DNA of 64,000 nucleotides from Marasmius tenuissimus (taxonomy: Eukaryota; Basidiomycota; Agaricomycetes; Agaricales; Marasmiaceae). The stretch covers positions 806,001-870,000 of the forward strand of contig JAQOTA010000023.1 in assembly GCA_029532415.1 (NCBI GenBank). Direction: 5' to 3'. Below are positions 44,386-56,706 of the stretch, in pieces; position 1 is the first letter of the stretch; the number at the start of each line of letters is the position of its first letter. The notes under the pieces are model-generated. The model was not told the DNA's origin. It did not search any database and was given only the letters and a program-made list of their open reading frames with translations. Made by a program: the position numbers and the translations under genes.

Positions 44386-47088
44386 TGTAGTGCCTGCTAT
44401 TAAAAAGCAGCTTCGGAGCCTTGTTTTTGTGCGATTTTAGCATAAAACAGATAAGAAATGACTAGGTAATACGAGTACTAGAGCGAGTCCCGAGCGGCTA
44501 GTAAAAGGCTCAGATCCTAGCATAAGGAGAGGATAGCGCCTCGGAGGCGTCTCTCCTTATCTCTGAAAACTGTAGGAGTCGTATAACTGACGAAAGTATC
44601 ACTTCGGAGGCACGACTAGGACCTGTAGTCATAACAAGGGAATATCTCCAGTGGCTCGGAGGCATCGTACTAAGGATGAGAATAACAGAATCAGACTTAA
44701 CGAAGACCCGTACTAGTATGGATAGACAGAGGAGGTCACCGCGGAAGCATGGATGGTCGGAAAGCAAGACTAAGTCGAGCCTCAGAAGCTTGGTATAAGG
44801 TCGAGGCCTCGCTTTGGAAGCATGATTGATTCAAGTATACTAGGTATACTACAGGTTACGCTAGTCATCCATATTGGCTAGAGCTACCTCATCCCAACCG
44901 AAGTAATTATCTACGTCGGAATCTTCAGGATAATAAGAATCAATGAAGGTTTCATGATCTAGATAATCGGTATAGAATGGATCGCATAAAATAGGATTAT
45001 AGAAAGAAAAGGATCGAGAGAGCCAACGACCCATGACAGGGGAGTACTTGAAGAACGAGAGCTTGGTATAGTCAAGCTTCGGAGGCGCTGGGCACTCAGC
45101 ACAGCTGACGACGGCGTCGATCCAAGCGTTGACGGCTCCAGGAGTGCGAGCGGTTTTGAAGTCGAGGAAACCAACTCGAGCAATGGACTCGGCGACCATG
45201 TCGATGACAGACCTGGCGTCGTGAGGAATGAAGTGGTCAAAGGTGTCCTCGCAGAGATAGATTTCGTCCTGGATCATGTCATAACAAATCACGTAGCCCC
45301 AGTAGACGGATCTGTGGCGACTGAGGAAGAACTGCTGGAAGATGATTCCGAGGATAGATTCTCGTTCTGCGTCGAGTGGAATGGGTAGGATGATGCGGCG
45401 CTCCTTGATCTTATCAGAGTAATCTTCTGGATACCACCAGAGCTTATACAACTCTGGAGAGGAAGTCAGAAGACCGCCTCGGAATCTAGAAAGTAGAAAG
45501 GCTTACTATAGAGTAAGTTGCGAAAGTGGTCTTCAATGTTATGCAAGCGTGCCATAGTACGCTCGGGGGAAAGTAAGCAAGGAATTGGGACAACCTAGCA
45601 CTTGCTTTTACTGACCTCTGGACTGGCCGCTGAAATGGAAATTTTACTTCGGAAACTAGGAAATTAGCGCTTCGGAGGCGTGGATCCAAACCAGGCACTG
45701 GGCGCTAAACAATGATCGAGAAGTGATCAAAGGAGTTGCACCATCGAGATACCTCCCTTGTACTCGTACATGGAGATATTGACTGCACTAAGGGCATAGT
45801 TGGTGCTGGTGGCAAAACACAGTGCTCAACTGCACTGGGAGGCAAGGGACTAGAAAGAAAGGAATGGTGTACCAAAGAATCGAGTAGGAGTTCTGGCTGA
45901 ACCATTGAACTATTACCCGGTATCCAAGGCACCAAGATTGGATATAGTGGGGCGGCCATATGGATGGCAGGATGTCAGAATTATCTGAGCTATGGAAGGA
46001 CATCGACCTGTCTATGAACGGCTGGGTAACTCCATGAATATAGGCATCTAGTAGCACTTCGGAGGCACGTACTTTGCTTCAGACGAAGGGAGTATATGCT
46101 TCGGAGGCAGACAGAACAGGATGACCTATGACGATTGAAGGGTCTAGAACCGGAGAATCAACGCTGCGGAGGCAGATAGGCAGAACGGAACCATCGATAG
46201 GAGAGACCCGGAAGAAAAGAATGTTAGAGAATGTTCGAGGCTGATGATACTTCCGAAGCAAATTATTGGTTTTGACTTTGGGGTTCAAAAGCGTAGATTA
46301 AACACAAAACTCTCCAAGTATATTCCAAAGTAGGTAGTTTATGCCTCCAAGGCATGGTTTATTCGATATTTGTACAATTCGGTATAATTAGAGCCTCCTA
46401 GAGTATATAAGCAGTGGGGTTTTCATCAAGAATCCCCAAGCAATCCGTACGATTAGTATTCAGAGGATACGAAGCTATTCCACTTGTTGGGTAGTCAGTT
46501 GACTCGGGAGCGCTTCTGGAGAGACATTAGAACGGAATAGAACTTTGTTTGCCCAAACCTAGAAAATCCATTGAACACTTGCTTGACCTTGACTTTGCAT
46601 TGTTTGTCTGCGACGCCGACTTGACTGGCTGAGCTATTGTTGAACCTCCGAAGCTAATTGAGCTGAGGATATTGTTCGCCGTTGACAGTTGGTCTTCAGT
46701 CATTGACAGACTTGATTGGAGTCTTATTGCCATTGTTCGATTTGATTGTCTTGTTGCCCCTCGCTGTGAGAGTGGTTCTGAAGCTAGTTGAAGCCTAAGA
46801 ACGCACTTCCGAAGCACCAAACAAACTCTACACTCCCCGAAACAACCTATAAACCTCTCTTCCGAATCCCACTTTTAACCTCCGAACTGGTTTCAGAGGC
46901 GAAGCTACCTTAGTTGGATAGTTTCTTGAGTCAGATTTCCTTCAGCCTACTATTGCAGTCTGGCTAAGAGCGGAACCTACAATCAACACCGATCCCCAAT
47001 TCCCGCACCCTTCAGCTACACTCTTGAGTGTTGGGAGGATTTGACCTATGAGTTAGATTTTATTATACACCGCGAGTGGCGCTTTACA
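44386..47088 (-). mobile_element. repeat E, complete copy E2, 2.7 kb
   Basis: Minus-strand TGTAAAGCGCC...GGCACTACA, 2703 bp, flanked by CCAG and CCGG (4-bp target duplication with one change). Over 95% identical by eye to E3 at 56923-59627. It contains the spliced gene 44861-45555. TG...CA ends and target duplication fit a solo LTR; a short-TIR DNA transposon (TGTAAAGCGCC / TGTAGTGCC) is the alternative. Confidence 0.85.
44861..45555 (-). CDS. E-element spliced gene, copy in E2, function unknown
   Basis: complement(join(44861..45453,45507..45555)); 213 codons. Exon 1 encodes MARLHNIEDHFRNLLY. A 53-bp intron (GTAAGC...CTCTCCAG) follows. Exon 2 begins LYKLWWYPEDYSDKIKERR, continues with RHRSVYWGYVICYDMIQDEI and FDFK/TARTPGAVNAWIDAVV, and ends in an acidic, Tyr-rich tail (YYPEDSDVDNYFGWDEVALA). 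The start codon, both splice sites and the stop are conserved in the copy at 58459-59153, with only a handful of amino-acid changes. No known domain, membrane segment or zinc-binding motif seen. Keeping the frame in both copies, while neighbouring elements are full of stops, suggests recent spread or selection. Confidence 0.7.
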
Positions 47089-48591
47089 CCGGAACATGAC
47101 TTCGGATTCCGACGTCGTGTCCCCGGTACTTACGGATCGGAGATACATATACACCGTTCATCTCCGAGTAGTACGTTTACTCTACATTCCGACATTCCGC
47201 TTTCCATTCTATTATGACTCATCCCGTACATTCCATTCTGACACTTCATTTCCGATTCATCTCCGACTCCGGGACTTCATCCTCCGTCTCGGATTCCGTA
47301 CTGTACATACATTCTCTCCCGCTCTTGACTCACCTTCGGTACTACGATCGCCGGAACCCCTTCGGAGGTCCCGGAGATCGATACATATATAAGCTAGATA
47401 CTTCACGACTTGTATTCCTCAGAATTAAAATCAACTTGGTTTCCGTTTATCTCATTCGTCTCATTCTGTCTCTTTATCTTTATCGCCTCTACATCTTTAT
47501 CTTCCTTTCCTTCCAGTCAAGGACAACTCAACTCAACGGTGTCGTCGGCGAAACCTTTGACTATTGTCCAGCCATCCGTTCGGCCTTCCGGTCGTCGGAA
47601 TCTCTCCAACTCCGACTAGTCCATTCTGGCACGTCGGCTTCCGTCTCTTCCGCTTGGACCTCCGTCTGGGCTGTCATATCCGCACGATCCTAACAGAGTC
47701 ATAAGTCAATGGAAAGCAGAATGTTGGAATGCAGAGCCTATGGACTACTTGGAAATGAACGGTGTATATGTATCTCTGATCTGTAAGTACCGGGAACACA
47801 ACCTCGGAATCCAGAGTCATGTTCCAGAATGGATCATGAAGGAAAGAGAAACATAAAGTAGATTCCAAGACTTGGAATCTCCAGAAGGTGAAAATAAGCC
47901 TTTGGAAATCGTGGAACCAGCATGGATGTAACAGGTGACTACGTGGTAGGCACCATAGTGGGATTAACACTACCCATTACCTTGCCCCTATTTCTACAAC
48001 ACAACTGAATCAATTCTTCAGTGTTCTGATGAGCCAGCATAGTCAAACTGCACAGTGGGTTATAACGTCCTAAACCTCACCTTGGGTTAGATAGCTTGTA
48101 GAGCTAGTAGTTAGAGTGCTTTAAGATGCTTGAGAGGTGATAATCGAGTAGATTGTCCTAAGGCTTAAGGCCTTGGAATACCAGCTTTTATACACAAGTT
48201 TCAGTACATGTAAGAGTCATTACCATTGTATGAAACTACTACTAGAAGTAGGTATTTAGCCGTATAGTCATAATACTAATGAGTGTGTCTGCAGTCCTAT
48301 TGGCCTGCTTAGCTACTAAAGTCCGTTGTGCCTCGCACTAAGGACTATGAGCATCATACCTGATGCAAGTACTACGTAGTGAGTATCTACAGTATCATTT
48401 GTGAAGCAATAGCTACGTAGATTCTTCTTGCATGAGAGCGCAAGTGTTCATAGAGGCGTAGCTCTATAAATAGTGTGTAACGCGTAAATAACACGTCAAC
48501 AATGTATCACATGATATCCATCACATTCAACACTCCCCCTCACTAAGTTCGTCATGCATAAAGCGAATTAGTGGAAGGTTAAACCTAAAGC

Positions 48592-49470
48592 TTGTCTAAA
48601 CTTTTCAAACTTGGGTCGTGCAAGATTCTTTGTAAGAAGATCTGCAGGTTGATCCGCTGTCGGAGCATAAAAGATTTTAACCTTTTGATCCATGACTGCG
48701 CCCCTGATGAAATGATAACGAACATCAATATGTTTTGTTTGCTTCTCAGAGACTTCATTGCTACTGAGAAATATTGCGCCTTAGTTGTCACTAACACAAG
48801 GTATCGATTTCACTGGGTAACCAAGTTCGTTAAGCAATGATTTCATCCATGAAATCTGACGTGTACAATCAGATAAAGCCATATACTCGGCTTCAGTGGA
48901 TGATAATGCAACTGTCTTTTGTTTCTGAGAAACCCATGAGACTGGTGCATCAGCAAGCTTGACAAGATATCGTGTCTGTGATTTTCAGTCATCCATATCA
49001 GTTGCCCAATCAGAATCAGCAAAAGCGATAAGCCCTTGATCTGATTTGCCATTGTAAACAAGTTCATATGACTTTGTGTCGTTCAGATACTTGACAATGT
49101 GCAATGCCTTCTGTAGGTGTTCCTTCGTAGGATTTGCACCATATTGAGACATTTTGATTACAGCAAAAGATATGTCTGGTCATGTCCCTCGCGCCAGATA
49201 GAGTAATGAACCGATAACTGACTGGAATCGTTGTCTGATCTGAGTATCAACCGGTCCATCATATTTGGTCGGGTTGTAACCACTAGGTAATGGTGTATAT
49301 GCCGTCCTGGCATTCAGAAGTCCGAATTTGCGAATGATCTTTCCCAGGTAGTCCCGTTGATCAAGTATGATCCGGCGATTCTTCCGGTCACGAACAATTC
49401 ACATCCTCAGGAATTCTTCAGGCTCGCCAAGGTCTCGACATTCCCAGATCTTCATGAATTCGCCTTTTAA
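48592..49470 (-). pseudogene. second copia C: reverse transcriptase end and RNase H
   Basis: Same order and residues as 16646-17560: the RT thumb, QSVIGSLLYL-type connection, an RNase H core with DSDWATDMDD, and a C-terminal segment ending in the polypurine tract. Stops and frameshifts occur near 49420, 49180 and 48990. The codon at about 49470 is TGA here and CAA in the first copy, which both fit decay of an ancestral CGA on opposite strands. Confidence 0.85.
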
Positions 49471-50598
49471 TCATTTGATTTGGGCGCAATCATTTCCCAT
49501 AAATAAAGCATCATCAACATAAACAATAGCAATTACGACTTTGCCATTTTTGTTGAAGACATATACGCCAGCATCGGATAAGCATCTTTTGAATCCCAAT
49601 TGTTTCATGGATTCAGTACACTGTTGCCACCAGGCTCGAGAGGCCTGTTTTAATCTGTATAATGCTTTGCGTAACCTCCAAACCTTGCTGGAGTCTGTAA
49701 CGAAGCCTTCTGGTTGTTCCATGTATATCTCCTCGTCTAAAGCACCATAAAGAAACGCCGTTTTGACGTCCAACGCTGAGATATCCCAATCTTCAAGCGC
49801 TGCTAGTGCTAGTAGAAATCGTACAGTTTCGTAGCATACGACTGGAGAAAACAACTCGTTATAATCTATCCCTTCTTTTTGCGAATATCCCTTCGCAACA
49901 ACTCTGGCTTTTAATCTGCCATTCGATTTAACATCGAATACCCAATGTGATTTAATTGCCTTACGGTATTTCGGCAATGTTACAACGTCATAGACATGTC
50001 TGTCATTGAGCGATTGTAATTCCAGTTTGCAGGCTGCTTCCCACTTCAGAATTTCATCCTTCGGGCGTGTCTGGATCTTTTTATAAGTCCATTCACAAAC
50101 ATCATCTAAGTTACTCTCTGGCAACTCTGCGGCACATGAAAGCAGATAGTTGGTGTAATTTACTCCCCCTTCCTGAGCTAGATCTTGCATTAATTCATCC
50201 ATGTCCATTTCGACATCTGGCTCAGGAACCTGAACTGGTATGGTTTCAGGCTCATTCGTCGGATTAATCTGATGTTGCCAGTTGGAATCAGAATCAATGT
50301 CTCGTTCTATTTCTACAGGAGGTCTGTTTCCATAGACATTATTAGGTCTATTTGGAACAGTGTGCATCCGCGCAGGATTCCTTTGAACTTGGGGTTGAGG
50401 TGGTGGAAATAACGTCTGTGGATTATTCCTAGGCAATTCCCTCCATTCTCGTTGATGCTCACGATTGAATCCAAAAGGATTATTTCGTGGAGCATTTGAA
50501 GGACCTGCCGTACTGGGATCAGGACCATAACGATTAGGTTGAATATTGGGACCTTTCGGTGATCCAAAACCATCATTATGGGGTTGATGAGTGTGCAT
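49471..50598 (-). pseudogene. second copia C: linker and reverse transcriptase
   Basis: 375 open codons. A Pro/Asn-rich linker is followed by WEAACKLELQSLNDRHVYDV, AIKSHWVFDVKSNGRLKARV, ISALDVKTAFLYGALDEEIY with the first catalytic Asp, and AIVYVDDALFMGNDCAQIK with the YVDD box. The RT core is intact and shows what the first copia C looked like before the D1 LTR split it. The frame ends at a TGA near 49471. Confidence 0.9.
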
Positions 50599-50613
50599 CT
50601 CATCATCCGAATC

Positions 50614-51530
50614 CTAATGTTTGGGAGGACCTCCCCCTTGATCATGACCGTCGTCAGAATCAGAAGGTGGAGGTATATTTGGAAGATCAAATAGATCATC
50701 ATCATTATGATCTCCATGACTGTCATAAGGGTATAAGTTAAAGGGTATAGACCGGACAGGTTTGTCGGATTGATCTAACTCTAATGATCCAGGTAGCTCC
50801 TTTTGACACTTAGGGAACCAGTTTTCATTGAAAACTGCTTGTGGTGTTACGTAAACTTTATTATTTCCGGGTCGAAAGAACCTATAAGCTTTTGATCCAT
50901 CATCATAACCAATGAAGATCATTGCTTCTGAATGTGGAGCAAGCTTATTCTTTCGATATGGAGTATCACCAGGAAGATACACATAAGCGCCACAGCCGAA
51001 TGTTTGAAAATACGAAACATCAGGCTTCTTCCCTTGATAAAGTTCCACCGGAGTTTTCCAGTTCCTTGAGCGAATAGGAGTTCGATTATAGGTATGAAGG
51101 GCTTTTAGGAGTGCAAACTCCCACCAATTATCAGGAGCACAAGCCTGAAAACACATTGCTTCGGATTTTTCTTGCAATGTGCGATTGAATCGTTCAGCCC
51201 GCCCATTCTGTTGATGAATATGGGGAGCCCCTTTATTTGTCATCAGACCTAATTCCTCATAATATTCACATTGTGCATTTGAAAAGAATTCTCCCCCTCA
51301 ATCAAAATGTACGCGCTTGACCTCTTTATCAGTCTGACGCTCTACAAGAGCGATCCATGCACGTAATTTTTGATCAGTATCAGATTTCTTTCGAATAGGA
51401 TAAACCCATCCGTAAGATGAAGCATCATCGAATAGCGTTAGAGCATATTCATTCTGATAATATGATGCCTTGGGGTATTCTATCAAATCTCCGTGAACGA
51501 GTTCGAGAATCTCCTTAGCTCGTTTGGAAG
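50614..51530 (-). pseudogene. second copia C: integrase
   Basis: ALTLFDDASSYGWVYPIRKK, RVHFD then a stop near 51298, followed by NKGAPHIHQQNGRAERFNRT, YQGKKPDVSYFQTFGCGAYV and AMIFIGYDDGSKAYRFFRPG. This matches 19580-20400 in the first copy. The right end at 51530 is the copia B insertion site; the empty site is at about 20365 in the first copy. Confidence 0.9.
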
Positions 51531-51718
51531 TGTTGAGGCAGAGGTCCTGCCCACGCAGTGGCAGCATGGGATAGACTAGCTGAGATAGGCTTAGAGGAAG
51601 CAACAAGAGTAGTAAAAGTACTGGTATTGCATGTAGATACAGAGCTACTTATATACTATACAGAGGTGGCTGTATCTTCTATAACAGGAGTGACTAGGAA
51701 TAGCATAGATCATAGTGA
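51531..51718 (-). repeat. partial 3' LTR of copia B
   Basis: TGTTGAGGCAGAGG...GATCATAGTGA on the plus strand. The inner end is lost in the RNase H deletion. Confidence 0.88.
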
Positions 51719-52530
51719 CAAATATAAAGCGCCTTCTTCAGGTGATCCTCTAATGGATTAGCAGAGAATTGAGAAAGCTTTGTAACAGTGTAGGCAATAT
51801 CTGGACGAGTGCCAAGCATGATATACAAAAGCGATCCAATCACTGATTGATATCGAGCGCGACGTTCGGGATCAACAGGACCTTCATTGGGTTGTGGAAT
51901 ATAGCCGGCGGGAAGAGGAGTATCAGCTGCTTTTGCATTCTGCATGCCGAATCACTTCAAGACCTTCTTCAAGTAGTCGGTCTGGTCAAGAAGGATTTTG
52001 CGGCCTTTGCAACGAATACGCATGCGCAAGAACTCTTTGACTTCTCCAGGATCACAGCATTCCCAACGAGCCATAAACTCGGCTTTCTTCTTTTCGACAA
52101 AGGCCTTGTTGGGTCCAAGGAATAATGCATCGTCGTAGATCAAAGCGATACATTCTTCACCAGTCTCACGATCTTTGCAGATGAAGAGACCTGCATCGGA
52201 AGTTAAGCGTTTGAAGCCCATTACTTCCATGGACGAGCTGAGAGCACACCACCACTCAAGAGCGGCTTGCTTCAGTCCATATAATGCACGGCGAAGGCGA
52301 TAGACTTTGCCTTCCTGACCCTTAACCTTGAAACCTTCAGGTTGATCCATATAGATCTCTTCTTTAAGTTCGCCATAAAGAAAGGCGTTCTTCACATCCA
52401 ATGCCTGAATGTGCCAGTTTTTGAGAGCTGCAAGTGCAAGCATCATCCGTACAGTTTCAAACCGTACAACTGGTGAGAAGATCTTGTCAAAGTCAACACC
52501 TTCGACCTGAGAGAAACCCTTGGCAACAAG
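51719..52530 (-). pseudogene. copia B reverse transcriptase, YVDD reduced to YDD
   Basis: Same RT as 28020-28700 in copia A: MMLALAALKNWHIQALDVKN, FLYGELKEEIYMDQPEGFKV, then ECIALIYDDALFLGPNK, where a 3-base deletion near 52135 removes the Val of YVDD. TGA at 51952-51954 replaces CGA of copia A. The frame then runs RPDIAYTVTKLSQFSANPLE into KKALYIC and the deletion. RNase H is absent. Confidence 0.9.
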
Positions 52531-53478
52531 TCAAGCTTTCTTTCGACCGTCTGACTTAACGTCAAACACCCATCTGTTTTTGACAGCCTTGCGACCTTTA
52601 GGTAGGTCAACCAATTTGAAGACCTTGCGCTTGCGAAGAGCCTCTAGTTCATCGCAGCAAGCGGCCTTCCATTCTCTCTGCTGCTCAGCAGGCAGCTTCA
52701 GTATGTCACGGAGAGTCCACTCTCGAATGTTAGACATATCGGTGAGGTCATCGTGAACGGGAACTGCCCGATTTAACAGATAAATCACGAAACCTACTCC
52801 CCCTTCCTGGGATAATTGTTGCACTAAGCTATCGGGCTGACTCCCCCTGGAGTTACACATGGTAGACAGACTGGCACGATTAGTCCCAGGAACTTTTCTA
52901 GATCTGCCTCTCCTATAAGTAGTAGGTGGATCCATAGGTTCTCTATCACCCGTGGCATCTCTCCATGTAGAATTTCTCTCCATATCACGCACAATGCGCG
53001 AGGGATTATTTGGGTCTCGTTGTTCACCAAATACATTATCAGGTTGCTTAGTACCCGTCCGTTTCCTGCCTGAACGCCTTGGCGGCGGAGACTGCTCTTG
53101 TCCACCCACAGGTGTAGGTGGCCTAGGAGGCTGGAACGGAGGATCAGGATCAGGATGTTGACGTTCACCCTGAGGTACAGGACCATCTCCATCATCGCCA
53201 TGAGGAGATTCCGATCGATTTGGAAGGTTCTTGGGAGGATAAAGATCGTCATCAGACAAGTCATCATCACTATCCGAAGAGAAGTTGGGATTTTCACCCA
53301 ATACCGGCGGTATTTCAGGGATTTCACCCACCGGGGTAAAGCCATGCGGTTTCTTATCAGAACACTTTGGGAACAAATTTTCATCGAACAGAGCAGTAGC
53401 GCTTTTGAAGATAGCATTATTGGACATCTTCATAAAGACATATCCTTTCATGCCTTCCTGAAAACCAATGAAGGTCAT
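52531..53478 (-). pseudogene. copia B integrase tail, linker and reverse transcriptase start
   Basis: Open from MTFIGFQEGMKGYVFMKMSN through a Pro/Asp-rich linker to NRWVFDVKSDGRKKA, where TGA at 52531-52533 replaces a CGA in copia A (28018-28020). Otherwise as 27070-28018. Confidence 0.9.
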
Positions 53479-53508
53479 CAGTTCCGAACGCGGAGATAAC
53501 TTGTTAAC

Positions 53509-54540
53509 TCAACGCTTTTCCGGAATAAACGCATACGCTGCACATCCAAAGACTCGAAGATCTGAAACATCCGGTGCACTGCCATGCAACTTCTCATGCG
53601 GGGTCAACCAACGTAAACGCTGGGACGGTGTCCGATTGTGAAGTGCAACAGCATGCAACACACAGAATTCCCACCAAGAAGGTGGAAGACAAGCATCAAA
53701 GCGAAGAGCTTGAGCTTTCTCGACAATGGTCCGATTGAACCGTTCTGCACGACCATTCTGTTCCGGCGTATATGGAATGCTGGTCAGAATTTTGATACCG
53801 TGCTCCTTCAGTACATCATCGAAGGCATCCGATTTGTACTCTCCCCCTCCATCGGACATCCATTCCTTAATATCAACACCAAATTGTACCTTCACCATAG
53901 CAATAAAGTCACGGAGCATCTTGACAGAGTCAGATTTGCGTCGCATGAGCATTGTCCAGCCATGTGAAGTACAGTCGTCGACAAACGACATATACCATTT
54001 ATATTTGTGGTACGACTCAGTGGGGAATTGTTTGAGGTCGGAGTGGATTTTTTCGAAGGGTTTCGAGGCACGGGTAGTGGAGTCAGGGAACGATCTGGAG
54101 TGCATCTTTCCTTCTGCATATCCTCGGCATAACCGGGTTTTCTTTGGTTTTCGGTCGAATTCCGGGAAGTTCTCAGTATGCTTCCGAGCTTTATCCAGAG
54201 CCTTGTCTGAACAATGTCCGAAACGTCTGTGTAGAACCTTGTAGTCAACTTTATCCATCGTTGACTTGGCCATTAAGCTACGAGCAGAAGCTTTCTGCGA
54301 GCTAACCCAATAAATGGTTTGACCAGGCATGAGCGGGTAAGATACCAATGACTGGCGTCGACCCTTTTGATAAAAAGCCAATTTGCTAGACGATCCGCGT
54401 ACTTGCAGACCACCTTGCAAGAATTCTCCAAGCGAGAGAAGTCGAATTGACAGAAGCAGAACATAATAGACAGGATAGAGTCGCGTAATGCGTTCCTCCA
54501 TACAACTGTCAGATCCTTCAACAGAATGAGAGATGAACAC
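53509..54540 (-). pseudogene. copia B pre-integrase and integrase
   Basis: 343 open codons: KVDYKVLHRRFGHCSDKALD, SFVDDCTSHGWTMLMRRKSD, EWMSDGGGEYKSDAFDDVLK, TPEQNGRAERFNRTIVEKAQ and LRVFGCAAYAFIPEKR, ending at TGA 53509-53511 (CGA in copia A). All three D-D-35-E positions are present, and it lacks the two frameshifts of copia A. In the zinc-binding region one Cys is changed (RLCRGYAEGK against RLCRGCAEGK). Confidence 0.92.
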
Positions 54541-56531
54541 AGTCCCTTTCCCCTTGATTTGGATAGGGTTGTCCTTCTGTGCAGTGTTTGCGGTCCATTG
54601 TTCATGGGTTTGTACTCGGCAAAATCTTCGAGATCATAAGTAAAGTGCAATGAAGCACCTGAATCGACGATCCACTCTTGCGAGTTTCCAGTCGCCTTCT
54701 TTCCCTTACAATTGGCACATGTGGCAAAGTGATCACCAATATATTGCGCAAATTTCATACGGGACACGATATCCGAACTACTACGTTTAGAAGCGGCTAA
54801 TAAAGCGGCGCACTGTAGGTTTGTATCAGTGTTAGAAGAAAGACTGAGATAAGGCACTTGCCTGTCATCGTCAGATTCCTCAGATCCGATGGAGACTGAA
54901 TTGTACTCAACATCGTCGGAAAAACCAGCGGCATCTGCGATCTCGCTGTCAACGTCCATGGCACTTCCACTCGCAATCTCCGTACGCAAAGAATCGTTTA
55001 CAGCGTTCAACGCTATACGATCCTCACGCTCAGAGTCGGAGTCCTCATAGAAAGAATCATAGAGGTCGTAAACCTTCTCGACGCTCTTAGCACGCTTTGC
55101 AGGTGGAGCAGTGGAGAAGGGACCATCAATACGATGCTTGAGGGAGGAAGAGGAAGCAGCTGCATATCCCTGTTCCATAGGTTCAAGGACATGGGCATAC
55201 TTGGGAACACCAAGACGATCGGCAAGACTGCGAGCAGCCTGAGCATTCTCAAAAACAGTACCACCAGAGGTAGCACCGGAGAAACGCTGCATGTGGAGTG
55301 GATCCCGGGATCGGTCCGCGGGATGTACAACAGATGGAGTATCAGGAACGATGGGGGGTGAGGAGATGGACAAATGAGATAGGGACGCGATATGAGAATG
55401 ACCCTTGTGAGAGGAGTCACCCTTGTTGTCCTGAGAATCACCCTTCTTCTTCCTGCCACGTCGGTTATTCTTCTTCTTCTGGTCGTTGTCGTTCTTAGAC
55501 TGGTTGTTATTGTTAGACGTCGACGAAGGAGGATTAGACTGCTGGTTAAACTTCGGGTCCTTGTCCTTCTTCTTGACAGAAGAAATGCGCGACGCGAGAG
55601 GAGCGGGTTTGCGGGATTTGTAGTGGTTAATGACGGCATCACGAGCCACTTCGAAAGTAAGTTCAGCTGGCGAGTTACCATTGGTAGCGAATTCACGAGC
55701 GTTGGCCCATGACTGTGGAATGATCGAGAGGAGGAGCATGGCTCTGACAAGGGTAGGAAGATCAATTTGAGCTTCAGTGAGCTGGCCAAATAAGAGTTCG
55801 AGTTTGGCAATCTCGGGAACCAGGTTACCGCCGGACAAACGAAACTCCATGACCGACTTGAAGTCAGCCCAAACAGACACAGAAGTCTGTTGACCATAAC
55901 GAGCCTTGATCTTCTCCCAAGCACCCCAAGCCGTATCATCATCCTCGATAATACTCTGCACGGCAATGGTGGTGGTGGCACGTAGTGCACCCATGGCTTT
56001 GAATTCATACTTCTTCCAACGTCTATTATCCTTCTCATACCTGAGGACCTCCTTCTCATACCTCTCCAAAGCATTAGCATACTGCTCCAGGTCCCTAGCA
56101 TACTGCTGCATCTGAGCGTCAGTAGGAGAGACCGTCTCCGTACGTGTAGTCGCTTCAGTTGTAGTTGTAGCAGCAACAGTGACAGTGCAAGTAGTTGGCT
56201 TGGGTTCTGCTGGTTCTTTAGGTTTATCAGGTTCAGTAGGTTCAGGATCGTCGTTGGTGTAATGGTCGTAGAACTCGTTGATCATGGCATAGGTACCAAG
56301 ACCCTTGGACCACTTGCGCCAGTTGACACCGCTGAAAACCTCAACGGTGGGGATAAGGGTAGACATAACAGGAGCCATAGCGATCTGGAGTAATAAAACA
56401 ACGATCAGCATAGGTTCATCATCATAGGCAATGATAAAAGAAATCACTGCACGGTCAACGGCGATAGCCATCGATCGTTGTTGAGGACACAGTCCACCAT
56501 CGTCAAACATCAATGAAGATGTCGACTTCAC
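54273..56531 (-). pseudogene. copia B gag and protease
   Basis: 752 open codons from 56531, covering all of gag and the protease active site IVDSGASLHFTYDL with its Asp intact. The TGA seen in copia A (25093) is CGA here. The frame shifts near 54595 after EYKPMNNGPQ, so the end of the listed frame is out of register; the true frame continues in 54540-53509. Gag ends in the Lys/Asn-rich tail and CANCKGKK. The first ATG before TLIPTVEVFSG near 56380 is the likely start. Confidence 0.9.
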
Positions 56532-56694
56532 AGGTCCAGAACCGGTGTTAACAGTCTGCCCATCACGACAGCGATTAAGCAGTCACAATGGTTATCGAGT
56601 GCAACAACCACAATAGCGCATCATCATAGGCAGCACACAATAAAGGTGCACATCCTAGAGAGCTGCCATCGCAGGGCACATCGACAGGGCACCG

Positions 56695-56706
56695 GGGCCC
56701 ATAACC
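56695..56706 (-). promoter_or_regulatory. primer-binding site of copia B
   Basis: GGTTATGGGCCC on the minus strand next to the LTR at 56707. Confidence 0.8.

Larger units (their letters stand above)
44277..47695 (+). mobile_element. solo LTR, family D2, middle member of the nest
   Basis: 44277-44385 plus 47089-47695 form one LTR; repeat E2 is inserted between, at a CCGG site. Confidence 0.9.
43791..47933 (-). mobile_element. solo LTR, family D, outer member of a triple nest
   Basis: Halves at 43791-44276 and 47701-47933 form one LTR (TGTTAGGATCG...GGATGTAACA) split by the LTR at 44277-47695, with GAGTC duplicated at 44272-44276 and 47696-47700. The outer flanks show no target duplication. 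Confidence 0.88.
48027..51530 (-). mobile_element. second copia C element, 3' half
   Basis: 3' LTR 48027-48532, polypurine tract CTTAGTGAGGGGGAG just after it on the minus-strand side, then RNase H, RT and integrase. It is cut at 51530 by copia B. The rest is expected right of the window. Left flank TGTTC. Confidence 0.9.

Noticed and set aside
47940..48026. A regulatory or gene feature between the triple nest and the second copia C
   Set aside because: Only 87 bp of sequence without a frame or motif; probably old flank.
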